Assembly: GCA_024762845.1 (NCBI GenBank)
Contig: JANTGQ010000031.1
Location: 1-10,693 of the forward strand
Reading direction: 5' to 3'
Origin: Nitratifractor sp.
GTDB lineage: Bacteria; Campylobacterota; Campylobacteria; Campylobacterales; Sulfurovaceae
Length of the DNA: 10,693 nt
A model generated the notes under the pieces. That model was not told the origin of the DNA and searched no databases. It worked only from the letters and a program-made list of their open reading frames with translations. Position 1 is the first letter of the stretch, and the number at the start of each line of letters is the position of its first letter. Of this stretch, positions 1 through 6,474 are shown in pieces. The position numbers and the translations under genes are program-made.

Positions 1-291
1 GGTATGATGAGCAGTGGATTGCAGGACAAAGGTGACCACTATGAGCTTGATATAAAAATTGCAAAAGCAGCAAAAACAGATTTTGATGTAAAGAGTGAGA
101 ATGGACTTTTAACCGTAAAGGTATCGCAAACAAACGAGATTAATAAAAAAGATAAAAATCAACTGTTCAAAAGCCACTCAAGCAGTTCATATATGCAGAG
201 TTTTACGCTTCCAAAAGATGCAGATGCTGACAATATAAAGCATGAGATGAAAGATGATAAAATTATTGTCACAATTCCAAAGAAAAAGTAA
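1..291 (+). CDS. Small heat-shock protein, Hsp20/alpha-crystallin family (5' partial)
   Basis: This is the C-terminal part of an Hsp20-type chaperone, an ATP-independent cytoplasmic 'holdase' that keeps unfolding proteins soluble. The reading frame is open to the first base of the window. Family members are usually about 140-150 residues and only about 96 codons are present, so the N-terminal arm and true start probably lie upstream; the in-frame ATG pair at 4-9 is probably internal. Visible alpha-crystallin features are the strand YELDIKI, the ENGLLTVKV strand, the SFTLPKDADADNI segment and the closing KIIVTIPK strand. The protein ends in a lysine tail right after that strand, with no I-x-I/V C-terminal extension, so oligomer contacts may differ from classical members. 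A strong hairpin terminator follows. The family call is secure; the missing N-terminus cannot be judged. Confidence 0.85.
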   Translation, partial: GMMSSGLQDKGDHYELDIKIAKAAKTDFDVKSENGLLTVKVSQTNEINKKDKNQLFKSHSSSSYMQSFTLPKDADADNIKHEMKDDKIIVTIPKKK

Positions 292-322
292 TTTAAGTTA
301 CTAAATTATATTTACCTCTGTT

Positions 323-356
323 TACCAAATAGGCTAGTTGCTCTATTTGGTATTTT
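323..356 (+). terminator. Rho-independent terminator after the hsp20 gene
   Basis: A perfect 10-bp inverted repeat (TACCAAATAG at 323-332 and CTATTTGGTA at 343-352) encloses a 10-base loop and is followed directly by TTTT (353-356). It lies 31 bases after the stop codon at 291 and ahead of the next promoter, so it fits as the end of the heat-shock transcript. The stem is AT-rich, but it is long and without mismatch. Confidence 0.8.
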
Positions 357-410
357 CTAACTTTCTTTAGGGCTATTAGCTGTGCCTTTTATATATTTTC
401 CAACTCCTTA

Positions 411-419
411 TTGTATAAT
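411..419 (+). promoter_or_regulatory. Probable sigma-70 promoter (-10 box) for the aldehyde dehydrogenase operon
   Basis: TTGTATAAT contains a perfect TATAAT at 414-419. Upstream DNA (388-399) is T-rich, and no convincing -35 hexamer sits 16-18 bases upstream, as is common for promoters in Campylobacterota. The start of transcription would be near 426, giving a leader of about 40 bases before the ATG at 468. Confidence 0.65.
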
Positions 420-467
420 ACCTCTATTGTTAATAAGATATTGCTTTTTAGCAGATAGGAGAAGAGT

Positions 468-1913
468 ATGTTTGGAATATTTGATCACAAGAAAGCTGGT
501 AGTGCCGAGATTCTGTTTGGCTCAACTTTTGAGAGTAGAGAGAGTCGAGTGGAGATTAAAAACCCTTATACAAAGGAGATTGTCAGTAGTTACCCCGTTT
601 GTAGCGCTGCTGATGCGAAAAAAGCGTTACAAATTGCTCAGAGTGCAAGCAAAGAGAGTGCTAAGTCGCCTCTTTATCAGCGAATAAAATGGCTTGAAGA
701 TGTGGCACAAAAGCTGCGTGAGAGAGAGAATTTATTTACAAAGTTGATAGTAGACGAAGTTGCCAAACCCTATGCTTTTGCAAAAATAGAGGTAGAGCGT
801 TGTGCCGAGACAATAGAGTTAACAGCTAAAGAGCTTATAAATTTGCATGGTGAAACTATTGCAACAGATGCAATGCCAAGCGGGAGAGAGGCTTTGGCAT
901 ACTACAAAAGAGTACCTGTTGGGGTATCAAGCTGTATTACACCTTTTAACTTTCCGCTCAATTTAGTTGCGCACAAAATTGCACCGGCTCTTGGGGCTGG
1001 TAATGCGGTAGTACTTAAACCTACTCCAGAGGCACCGCTTTGTGCTTTTGAGTTGGCTAAGCTCTTTGTAGAGAGTGAGTATGCTATCACTGACGCTTTG
1101 AGTGTAGTATATGGAGATGCAGAGGTTGGTGGAGAGCTAGTAAGCAACCCAATACCACGAGTGGTAAGTTTTACCGGTTCTGCGCAGGTTGGTCGAATTA
1201 TAATGCAAAATGCCGGAATAAAAAAAGTTTCTCTAGAGCTTGGTGGAAATGCAGCAACATTTATTGATAAGAGTGCAGATATTGCAGATGCTGCGAAAAA
1301 ATGTGCCTTTGGTTCGTTTTATAACAGTGGTCAAGTCTGTATCTCCCTGCAGAGAATATATGTTCACGATGCTATATATGATGTGTTTGCAAAGGCACTT
1401 GCCAATGAGGCAAAAGAGTTAAAGATTGGTTCTCCATATGAAGAGAATACCTTTATGGGTCCTTTAATTAACGAAGATGCAGTGCTGCGAGCAAAAAGAT
1501 GGGTGGCAAGTGCAATTGACGAAGGGGCAAAAGTGCTCTATGGTGGCGAGGAGGTTGATGGGATCTTCTCACCAACAGTCATGGTAGATGTAAGAGATGA
1601 TATGCAGATAATTTGCGAGGAGGTCTTTGCGCCAATTGTCTCTTTGGTCAAAGTAGCCAGCTACGAAGAGGCAGTTGAGAAGATTAATGCCTCTCCATAT
1701 GGCTTGCAGTATAGTATCTTTACAAACAGCCTTAAAGATGCAAAAAGATTTATAGATGATGCCGAAGCGGGAGGTGTTGTGGTAAACGATATACCTACAG
1801 TGCGTTTTGATATTCAACCTTATGGAGGAATAAAGCACTCTGGTATTGGCAAAGAGGGTCCAAAGTGGGCTCTCGAAGAGTTTACGGATGTCAAATCGGT
1901 AGTAATATTTTAA
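468..1913 (+). CDS. NAD(P)-dependent aldehyde dehydrogenase, ALDH superfamily
   Basis: This 481-residue protein is of normal ALDH length and oxidises an aldehyde to a carboxylic acid with NAD(P) in the cytoplasm. Catalytic features are all visible: Asn161 in PFNFP, the AGNAVVLKP cofactor segment (178-185), FTGS (235-238), the general base Glu257 in LELGG, nucleophile Cys291 in GQVCIS, and Glu385-x-Phe387 in EEVFAP. The C-terminal segment (VNDIPTVRFDIQPYGG, then a GKEG motif) resembles the subgroup holding archaeal lactaldehyde dehydrogenase and phosphonoacetaldehyde/sulfoacetaldehyde dehydrogenases, but the substrate cannot be assigned from sequence. The ATG start has an AGGAGA ribosome site at 457-462, five bases upstream. 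The stop codon overlaps the start of the DUF523 gene (TAATG), so the two are probably co-transcribed and translationally coupled. Confidence 0.9.
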   Translation: MFGIFDHKKAGSAEILFGSTFESRESRVEIKNPYTKEIVSSYPVCSAADAKKALQIAQSASKESAKSPLYQRIKWLEDVAQKLRERENLFTKLIVDEVAKPYAFAKIEVERCAETIELTAKELINLHGETIATDAMPSGREALAYYKRVPVGVSSCITPFNFPLNLVAHKIAPALGAGNAVVLKPTPEAPLCAFELAKLFVESEYAITDALSVVYGDAEVGGELVSNPIPRVVSFTGSAQVGRIIMQNAGIKKVSLELGGNAATFIDKSADIADAAKKCAFGSFYNSGQVCISLQRIYVHDAIYDVFAKALANEAKELKIGSPYEENTFMGPLINEDAVLRAKRWVASAIDEGAKVLYGGEEVDGIFSPTVMVDVRDDMQIICEEVFAPIVSLVKVASYEEAVEKINASPYGLQYSIFTNSLKDAKRFIDDAEAGGVVVNDIPTVRFDIQPYGGIKHSGIGKEGPKWALEEFTDVKSVVIF

Positions 1914-2377
1914 TGAAAAAGGTAGCAATATCTGCCTGTTTGCTTGGAAATAAGTGCCGCTATGACGGACGTGAGAATTACGACCCAAAGCTTTTGGGGT
2001 TGCTGGATGGATACGAGTTAGTATCGTTTTGTCCCGAAGAGTTTTGCTTTGGAACACCAAGACCAACAATGGATTTGGTCGAGACAGATGAGGGTATAAA
2101 AGCTATATCAAACCTAACCAACGCAGATTTAACACAACCTGTAAAGGCATATGCGCAAACGTTTTTTGATTTAAATAGAGATATTTCTCTCTTTATTGGA
2201 AAAGATAGAAGTCCAAGCTGCGGGGTAAAAAGTGCAAAACTCCATAATCGAGAGAAAGAGTTACTCAGTACAGAAGCGACTGGTATAATGGCACAAGAGG
2301 CAATAGAAGAGGGCATTAAAGCCTATGATGCAGAGGAGTATCTGGAACTTAGGCGTTCTTCTGATTTGTCTATTTGA
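1913..2377 (+). CDS. DUF523 / TudS-like [4Fe-4S] desulfidase family protein
   Basis: This 154-residue protein belongs to the DUF523 family (YbbK-like). Its characterised member TudS removes sulfur from 2-thiouracil using a [4Fe-4S] cluster held by three cysteines. The three family motifs are present: SACLLG with Cys9 (followed by NKCRYDG), CPE with Cys40, and RSPSCG with Cys103, making Cys9/Cys40/Cys103 the likely cluster ligands. Odd points are that the usual glycine-rich stretch before TPR reads EFCFGTPR, adding Cys45, and that Cys15 is a further nearby cysteine. The start at 1913 is chosen because its ATG overlaps the stop codon of the aldehyde dehydrogenase by one base and places SACLLG at the N-terminus, as in the family; an in-frame upstream start at 1865 would lie wholly inside the previous gene. 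The substrate in this organism is unknown. Confidence 0.85.
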   Translation: MKKVAISACLLGNKCRYDGRENYDPKLLGLLDGYELVSFCPEEFCFGTPRPTMDLVETDEGIKAISNLTNADLTQPVKAYAQTFFDLNRDISLFIGKDRSPSCGVKSAKLHNREKELLSTEATGIMAQEAIEEGIKAYDAEEYLELRRSSDLSI

Positions 2378-2381
2378 GGGC

Positions 2382-2404
2382 AGAGAAGTATATGCTACTC
2401 TTTT
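2382..2404 (+). terminator. Possible weak terminator hairpin between convergent genes
   Basis: AGAG (2382-2385) can pair with CTCT (2398-2401). After one mismatch the stem continues with three more pairs including a G-T wobble, closing on a four-base loop, and TTTT ends at 2404. It sits exactly where the DUF523 gene and the small minus-strand gene converge and includes the stop codon of the latter. The stem is short and imperfect, so this is tentative. Confidence 0.3.
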
Positions 2405-2595
2405 CTAAATTGGGCTAGCCACTCTTTTTGTTCTTGGCTTAAGCAGCTTTGGGAGTTGAGAATTTTTCTTTTTAGCTCAATGAGATCATTTAACTCTAAA
2501 TACTCTAGAAGTTCAGGAGCTATTGCAAACTTAGGAAGTGATTTATCGCTCCAGAGCTCTTTTATCTCTTTTAAGAGTTTCTCTTTCTCTTCCAT
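2395..2595 (-). CDS. Small conserved-looking hypothetical protein, 66 residues
   Basis: I do not recognise this protein. It is charged (rich in Glu and Lys), has no signal peptide or membrane segment, and looks mainly alpha-helical: one helix near residues 1-15, a short segment with two prolines (PKFAIAPELLEYL), and two more helical stretches ending in EWLAQFRKE. It has a single cysteine in NSQSCLS. It is judged a real gene because its ATG is preceded on the minus strand by a good ribosome site (AAGGA, about five bases before the start), it fills a gap between real genes without overlapping either, and it runs convergent to DUF523 and divergent from the deacetylase-like gene. A small helical adaptor or regulator is conceivable, but no function is assigned. 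Confidence 0.6.
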   Translation of the reverse strand: MEEKEKLLKEIKELWSDKSLPKFAIAPELLEYLELNDLIELKRKILNSQSCLSQEQKEWLAQFRKE

Positions 2596-2608
2596 TTAAT
2601 TCCTTTTT

Positions 2609-2617
2609 TTGTATAAT
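2609..2617 (+). promoter_or_regulatory. Probable sigma-70 promoter (-10 box) for the deacetylase-like gene and dprA
   Basis: TTGTATAAT, with a perfect TATAAT at 2612-2617, follows a run of seven T residues (2604-2610). It is the same nine-base sequence as ahead of the aldehyde dehydrogenase. There is no clear -35 box. Transcription from about 2624 would give a leader of roughly 35 bases before the TTG start at 2659. The box sits just upstream of the divergent 66-residue gene. Confidence 0.6.
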
Positions 2618-2658
2618 CTGGCTAACTATTTTGTAAAACAGAGCTATAAAGGTAACAG

Positions 2659-3513
2659 TTGTTTATTAAATGTATTATATCACTTTTTCTTTTACTCACT
2701 ATTGCTACAGCTTCGCAGGTGCAGGTGGTGGAGAGTTTTGGTACAAATAAAACACTATTGCAAAAAAAGGCGCCTCAATTTAAGAAAAAGTCGAAAAAAC
2801 AAGTTAGAGAGCATAGAGTAGTAAAAAAAGCTCTAAAGAAGAAGAGACGTAAAACGGCTCTAAAAGCTAAGAAGCCTAAAGTAGTAATTATAATTGACGA
2901 TATATCACATAAGTGGCAACTCCAACAGTTGCAGAGACTTCCATTTAAGGTAACTCCATCTATCTTTCCACCAAACCGTATGAATATGAAGAGCAATCTA
3001 TTAGCAAAAGGGTTGCACCACTTTATGGTACATCTACCGCTGGAGTCTGGAAGTAAAAAGATGAACAGTATGTATAAGACGCTTTATGCAAATGTATCAA
3101 AAAGAGCAATGCAGAAGAGGGTAGAGGAGATTCGAAGACTATTCCCTAATGCGCACTATGTCAATAACCATACGGGGAGTAAGTTTACAAAAGATTATCT
3201 AGCTTCCAAAAAGCTTTATGTTACTCTAGTAAAAAATGGTTTTAAATTTGTTGATAGCAGAACAACAAAAGAGAGTAAAATAGCAAAAGTTGCAAAGTTT
3301 TATAAACAGCGATATCTAAAGTCCGATTTTTTTATTGATAACAAGTTGAGTGTAGCAGCAATTAAGTCGCAAATTAACAAGGGCTTACGGCTTGCAGCAA
3401 AACGTGGGTATGTTGTTATGATAGGGCATCCACATCTGCAAACGCTAAAGGCACTAAGGCAAAGTAGAAATCGCTTTAGGAGTTACAATCTTATATATAT
3501 AGATGAGCTATAG
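2659..3513 (+). CDS. Exported divergent polysaccharide deacetylase family protein (DUF610)
   Basis: This 284-residue protein of the divergent polysaccharide deacetylase family (PF04748) is predicted to be exported. Family members share the deacetylase barrel fold, but their activity on envelope glycans is mostly unproven. Residues 1-19 form a signal peptide. Residues 31-74 are extremely basic (22 Lys/Arg of 44). The catalytic domain starts at about 74, with VVIIIDD (Asp80, Asp81), then MVHLPLE (His125), the VNNHTGS motif (His171), FVDSRT (Asp199), FFIDN and GHPH (His257). The start is TTG at 2659: it has AAAGG six bases upstream and begins the signal peptide exactly, whereas the first in-frame ATG is inside the domain. 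The stop overlaps the dprA start by one base (TAGTG), so the two are an operon. The basic stretch may bind envelope polyanions or nucleic acid; that is inference. Confidence 0.85.
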   Translation: MFIKCIISLFLLLTIATASQVQVVESFGTNKTLLQKKAPQFKKKSKKQVREHRVVKKALKKKRRKTALKAKKPKVVIIIDDISHKWQLQQLQRLPFKVTPSIFPPNRMNMKSNLLAKGLHHFMVHLPLESGSKKMNSMYKTLYANVSKRAMQKRVEEIRRLFPNAHYVNNHTGSKFTKDYLASKKLYVTLVKNGFKFVDSRTTKESKIAKVAKFYKQRYLKSDFFIDNKLSVAAIKSQINKGLRLAAKRGYVVMIGHPHLQTLKALRQSRNRFRSYNLIYIDEL

Positions 3514-4277
3514 TGAATAGATTAAAAACAATACCCAAAGAGTGCAAAGAGATGAAAAAAGCTCCAGAGGCTATTTATGCGATTGGTAATGAGACGCTTC
3601 TAGAGAGAGTAAAAGTATCTATTGTTGGCACACGAAAACCACTGGCATATACCAAAGACTACACATATAAAATAGCCAAAGCATTGGCAAAAAGAGGTGT
3701 TGTAGTTGTTAGTGGAGCAGCTATGGGTGTAGACGCAATTGCTCACCAGGGGGCTGGAGTCGAGAATACAATAGCAGTTATGGCAAATGGATTGGATATT
3801 CGCTATCCGGCAGTCAATAAAAATTTGATAAGAGATATAGAAGAGAGAGGCTTGACACTTAGCTTTTACGAAGCTGGGTTTAAAGCGCGAAGCTGGAGTT
3901 TTGTAGCTCGCAATGAGCTTGTTGTGGCACTTGGCGAAATACTTATAGTCACTGAAGCAGAGCTAAAAAGTGGCAGTATGCGAAGTGTAGAGTTCGCTCT
4001 AGCTATGGGGAAGCATATTTTTGTTATTCCACATCGGTTAAACCAAAGTAGTGGTACAAATTGGCTTCTGCAAGAGGGCAAAGCAGAAGCTATATATGAT
4101 ATAGAACAATTTGCCAACAGATTTGGCACGATAGATGAGAAAAAGGATAGCTTTGTGGAGTTTCTAGAGAGTTCGCCTACGCTTGAACTTGCAATAGCAA
4201 AGTTTGGTGATAAAATTTACGAGGCTGAACTTGAAGGCGTAATCTCCATTGATAATGGAGTAGTTAAGCTTATTTAG
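3513..4277 (+). CDS. dprA: DNA-processing protein DprA (short form)
   Basis: DprA binds incoming single-stranded DNA during natural transformation and loads RecA on it, in the cytoplasm. The Rossmann-like core is clear: SIVGTRKP (36-43), SGAAMGVDAIAH (67-78), TIAVMANGLDIRYP (86-99), FVARNELVVAL (130-140) and SGSMRS (153-158). At 254 residues it is shorter than most DprA proteins (often 280-380): there is no N-terminal SAM domain, and the last 45 residues look like a compact winged-helix-type tail. Two family positions are unusual: SFYEAG where SEYP-type motifs are common, and RNE rather than RNR. It starts with GTG overlapping the upstream stop codon, so translation is probably coupled. Its 3' end overlaps the convergent thioredoxin gene by eight bases. 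The gene suggests a capacity for DNA uptake, although DprA also occurs in bacteria not known to be transformable. Confidence 0.9.
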   Translation: MNRLKTIPKECKEMKKAPEAIYAIGNETLLERVKVSIVGTRKPLAYTKDYTYKIAKALAKRGVVVVSGAAMGVDAIAHQGAGVENTIAVMANGLDIRYPAVNKNLIRDIEERGLTLSFYEAGFKARSWSFVARNELVVALGEILIVTEAELKSGSMRSVEFALAMGKHIFVIPHRLNQSSGTNWLLQEGKAEAIYDIEQFANRFGTIDEKKDSFVEFLESSPTLELAIAKFGDKIYEAELEGVISIDNGVVKLI

Positions 4278-4821
4278 TTTTATTACTCTCTGTTTTTATT
4301 GTAGCTTTAGGTGCCAAAAGTTGCTTTATTACACCCTCAACATACTCTTTACTTACCATTCCTCTCTGGATTGTAGCTACTTCTCCGTTTGCTCCAAATA
4401 TAAGAAGGTATGGGATAGCACCTCTCCATTGAGCTCTTGTTGCTACATATCGTACAAAGTCCATATTCTCTTTTTGTGAGAGTACATTATAGTTAATTCC
4501 CTTTGCTTTTACAAAGTTTATTAGCTGATCTTTTGGTGTCATCTGTACCTCTACAGCTACCATTGCAACTTTATCTTTATACTCTTTTGTAAGCTCTATA
4601 TAGTGTGGAATCGAGAATAGGCATGGTGGGCAGTGTGTTCCCCAAAACTCTAAAAGAACAATTTTGTTTTTAAAATTGCTAAAATCAAGACCGTTTTTTG
4701 TGCCGTGTACGGTGAGTGTTTTACCATCGATTGTCTTTAAATTAAAGTCGATTGTTGCAGGACTTTTAGCAAAGAGAGCCCCGCTAATGAGTAGAAAGCC
4801 AAGAAAAAATTTTTTGAACAT
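4270..4821 (-). CDS. Periplasmic TlpA-like thiol:disulfide oxidoreductase
   Basis: This 183-residue exported protein has a thioredoxin fold of the TlpA/ResA type (AhpC-TSA/redoxin). These proteins reduce or exchange disulfides in the periplasm, for instance during cytochrome c maturation. Residues 1-18 are a signal peptide ending in GALFA; an uncleaved anchor is also possible. The active site is Cys64-Pro-Pro-Cys67 in FWGTHCPPC, and the cis-proline is Pro137 in GAIPYLLIF. The C-terminal tail after residue 170 is polar and rich in Lys/Thr. The ATG is preceded by AAGGA six bases upstream and by a TATAAT promoter on the minus strand. The gene stands alone and is convergent with dprA, overlapping it by eight bases, so it is not part of a cytochrome assembly operon here and its redox partner is unknown. 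Confidence 0.87.
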   Translation of the reverse strand: MFKKFFLGFLLISGALFAKSPATIDFNLKTIDGKTLTVHGTKNGLDFSNFKNKIVLLEFWGTHCPPCLFSIPHYIELTKEYKDKVAMVAVEVQMTPKDQLINFVKAKGINYNVLSQKENMDFVRYVATRAQWRGAIPYLLIFGANGEVATIQRGMVSKEYVEGVIKQLLAPKATIKTESNKTK

Positions 4822-4849
4822 ATATAATCCTTATCATTTTTGAAATTGA

Positions 4850-4858
4850 ATTATAGCA
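4850..4858 (-). promoter_or_regulatory. Probable extended -10 promoter for the TlpA-like gene
   Basis: On the minus strand the sequence reads TGCTATAAT, a consensus extended -10 element (TGnTATAAT), with the TATAAT at plus coordinates 4850-4855. Transcription would start near 4843, about 22 bases before the ATG at 4821. It faces away from the plus-strand promoter at 4896-4904. Confidence 0.6.
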
Positions 4859-4895
4859 TAATACCCTAATTACTATGGAGTGATTGTGTAATTTA

Positions 4896-4904
4896 TTGTA
4901 TAAT
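4896..4904 (+). promoter_or_regulatory. Probable sigma-70 promoter (-10 box) for the GH3-ruvX-permease run
   Basis: ATTGTATAAT contains a perfect TATAAT at 4899-4904 in the same TTGTATAAT context as two other promoters in the window. No clear -35 is seen. Initiation near 4911 would give a leader of about 40 bases before the ATG at 4950. Together with the minus-strand promoter at 4850-4858 it makes 4822-4949 a compact divergent control region. Confidence 0.6.
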
Positions 4905-4949
4905 CTAGTTCTATTACCGCTCTAAGTAAATACCTCAATAGGAGTTTAA

Positions 4950-6011
4950 ATGAAACGAATAGCTATACTTGTTTTTACAGTACAAATGACGCTTTTTGCA
5001 CAGGTGAGTGACAGAGAGATTGCCAATATGTTTATGTTGGGTTTTTATGGTACAAAAGCTGACAGCAATACTCAGGTTTGTAAAGATTTACAAAGAGGGC
5101 TTGGTGGCGTTATACTCTTTAGCAAAAGACCAGATAATAGAAAGCTCTATAAAAACTTTAGTAGTGCACAGAGTTTAAAAAATCTAAACAGTGAGCTAAA
5201 AAATTGTAATAGAAGTGTTTTAATTGCAGTTGATCAAGAGGGTGGGGTAGTGCAGCGTGTAAAGTTTAGACAGAGCTATCCAAAAGCTGTTACTATATCT
5301 ATGATGGGTGCTCAAAAAGCTAAACAGTATTATAGAACGATGGCACAGGAGTTATACTCCTTGGGTGTAAATTTCAACTTAGCACCTATTGCAGACTTGG
5401 CATTGAACCCAAAAAACAGAGTTATTGTAGGCTTGGGTAGAAGTTACGGTGCAAATTGGAAAAAGGTTGTTGCCTATGATAAAATTTTTATAGATGCTAT
5501 GCATAGCTACAGAGTAGCCACATCGTTAAAGCACTTTCCAGGGCATGGTAGCTCTTTGGGGGATACTCACAAAGGTTTTGTAGATGTTACAAACTATTGG
5601 CAGCCACAGGAGCTTTACCCATATTATAAATTAAAAAACACCACCGACACAGTAATGGTAGCTCATGTATTTAATAGAAAACTCGATCCTAAATATCCGG
5701 CATCCCTATCTAGGGCAGTAGTTACAAAGAAGTTACGACAAGAGATTGGATTTAGAGGGGTAGTAATTAGTGACGACTTGCAAATGGGTGCAATAGCGAA
5801 GCACTATAGCTTAAGAGATAGGGTCAAACTAAGTATTAATGCTGGAGTAGATATATTGCTTTTTGCAAATCAGTTAAATAAAAAGAGTATTGTTTCGCTA
5901 AATACGCTTATAAAGAGTGTTCGTAGTCTTCTACAATCGGGCGCAGTAAGTGAGGCTACAATAAAAGCTGCAAATGTTCGTATAAACCGACTAAAAGCCA
6001 AGTATCAATAA
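4950..6011 (+). CDS. Exported NagZ-like glycoside hydrolase family 3 protein
   Basis: This 353-residue single-domain GH3 enzyme resembles NagZ, a beta-N-acetylhexosaminidase that removes GlcNAc from peptidoglycan fragments. The domain begins near residue 20. Substrate and catalytic motifs are present: DQEGG (95-99), KHFPGHG (194-200) followed by Asp205-Thr-His207, the flexible-loop acid/base dyad typical of NagZ, and the likely nucleophile Asp275 in VISDDLQMGA. Residues 1-17 form a signal peptide, whereas well-studied Gram-negative NagZ proteins are cytoplasmic; this one should act in the periplasm. Cys44 and Cys86 could form a disulfide there. The start ATG has AGGAG about six bases upstream. 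It heads a run with ruvX (26 bases downstream), the permease and the phosphoribosyltransferase. Specificity for muropeptides rather than another hexosaminide is inferred. Confidence 0.87.
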   Translation: MKRIAILVFTVQMTLFAQVSDREIANMFMLGFYGTKADSNTQVCKDLQRGLGGVILFSKRPDNRKLYKNFSSAQSLKNLNSELKNCNRSVLIAVDQEGGVVQRVKFRQSYPKAVTISMMGAQKAKQYYRTMAQELYSLGVNFNLAPIADLALNPKNRVIVGLGRSYGANWKKVVAYDKIFIDAMHSYRVATSLKHFPGHGSSLGDTHKGFVDVTNYWQPQELYPYYKLKNTTDTVMVAHVFNRKLDPKYPASLSRAVVTKKLRQEIGFRGVVISDDLQMGAIAKHYSLRDRVKLSINAGVDILLFANQLNKKSIVSLNTLIKSVRSLLQSGAVSEATIKAANVRINRLKAKYQ

Positions 6012-6037
6012 GGGCAAGTATAAATAAGGGATAGAGG

Positions 6038-6436
6038 GTGAAATTAGCTTCAGTAGATATTGGATTAAAAAGAATTGGTGTAGCTTTCTGTTTTGATAAA
6101 AAGGTAGTGTTGCCACAAAATGCAATTATACGAAAAGGTCGAAATCAGGCTGCAAAAGAGCTTAGCGAACTTTTAAAAGAGTGGGGGATTGATCAACTAA
6201 TTGTAGGTTTGCCAAAAGGTGGAAGCAGCGAAGAGGAGATGGAGCGTCGTATAAAGCACTTTATCTCTCTTTTGGAGATAGAGGGTATAGATACAGTCTA
6301 TATAGATGAGTCGTTTTCGAGTTTCGAAGCAAAAGAGCAGATGCAAGGTGTGGTAAAACAAAAAAGAGATGGACGACTAGACTCTATTGCAGCAAAGATT
6401 ATTTTAGAGAGGTATTTATCTACTATTAATTACTAA
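6038..6436 (+). CDS. ruvX: RuvX/YqgF-type Holliday-junction resolvase-like protein
   Basis: This 132-residue RNase H-fold nuclease family protein (YqgF) is of normal length and cytoplasmic. Family members have been linked to resolving recombination intermediates and to 16S rRNA 5' processing. Acidic active-site residues are visible as Asp7 in SVDIGLKRIG, Glu91 in YIDES and Asp115 in RLDSIAAKIILERYL; GLPKGG (58-62) matches the usual GLP motif. The segment DESFSSFEA replaces the more common DERLTT-type motif, a conservative family variation. The start is GTG at 6038, chosen because AAGGGA lies six bases upstream and the protein then begins directly with the conserved first strand. It sits 26 bases after the GH3 gene and 38 bases before the permease, so it is probably in the same transcript. 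Confidence 0.9.
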   Translation: MKLASVDIGLKRIGVAFCFDKKVVLPQNAIIRKGRNQAAKELSELLKEWGIDQLIVGLPKGGSSEEEMERRIKHFISLLEIEGIDTVYIDESFSSFEAKEQMQGVVKQKRDGRLDSIAAKIILERYLSTINY

Positions 6437-6474
6437 TATGGCAATATAGATACTATATAAAAAAAGGAGGAGAG

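Noticed and set aside
382..687. Plus-strand open frame overlapping the start of the aldehyde dehydrogenase gene
   Set aside because: It covers the promoter and runs out of frame through a clear ALDH gene; its translation looks random and it has no ribosome site.
1569..2069. 166-residue minus-strand open frame
   Set aside because: It is fully antisense to the ALDH and DUF523 genes, has no recognisable motif, and the plus-strand genes are unambiguous.
6444..6458. ATATAG/CTATAT hairpin between ruvX and the permease gene
   Set aside because: The stem is six AT-rich pairs with a three-base loop and is followed by A residues rather than T, so it is neither a stable terminator nor a recognisable riboswitch.
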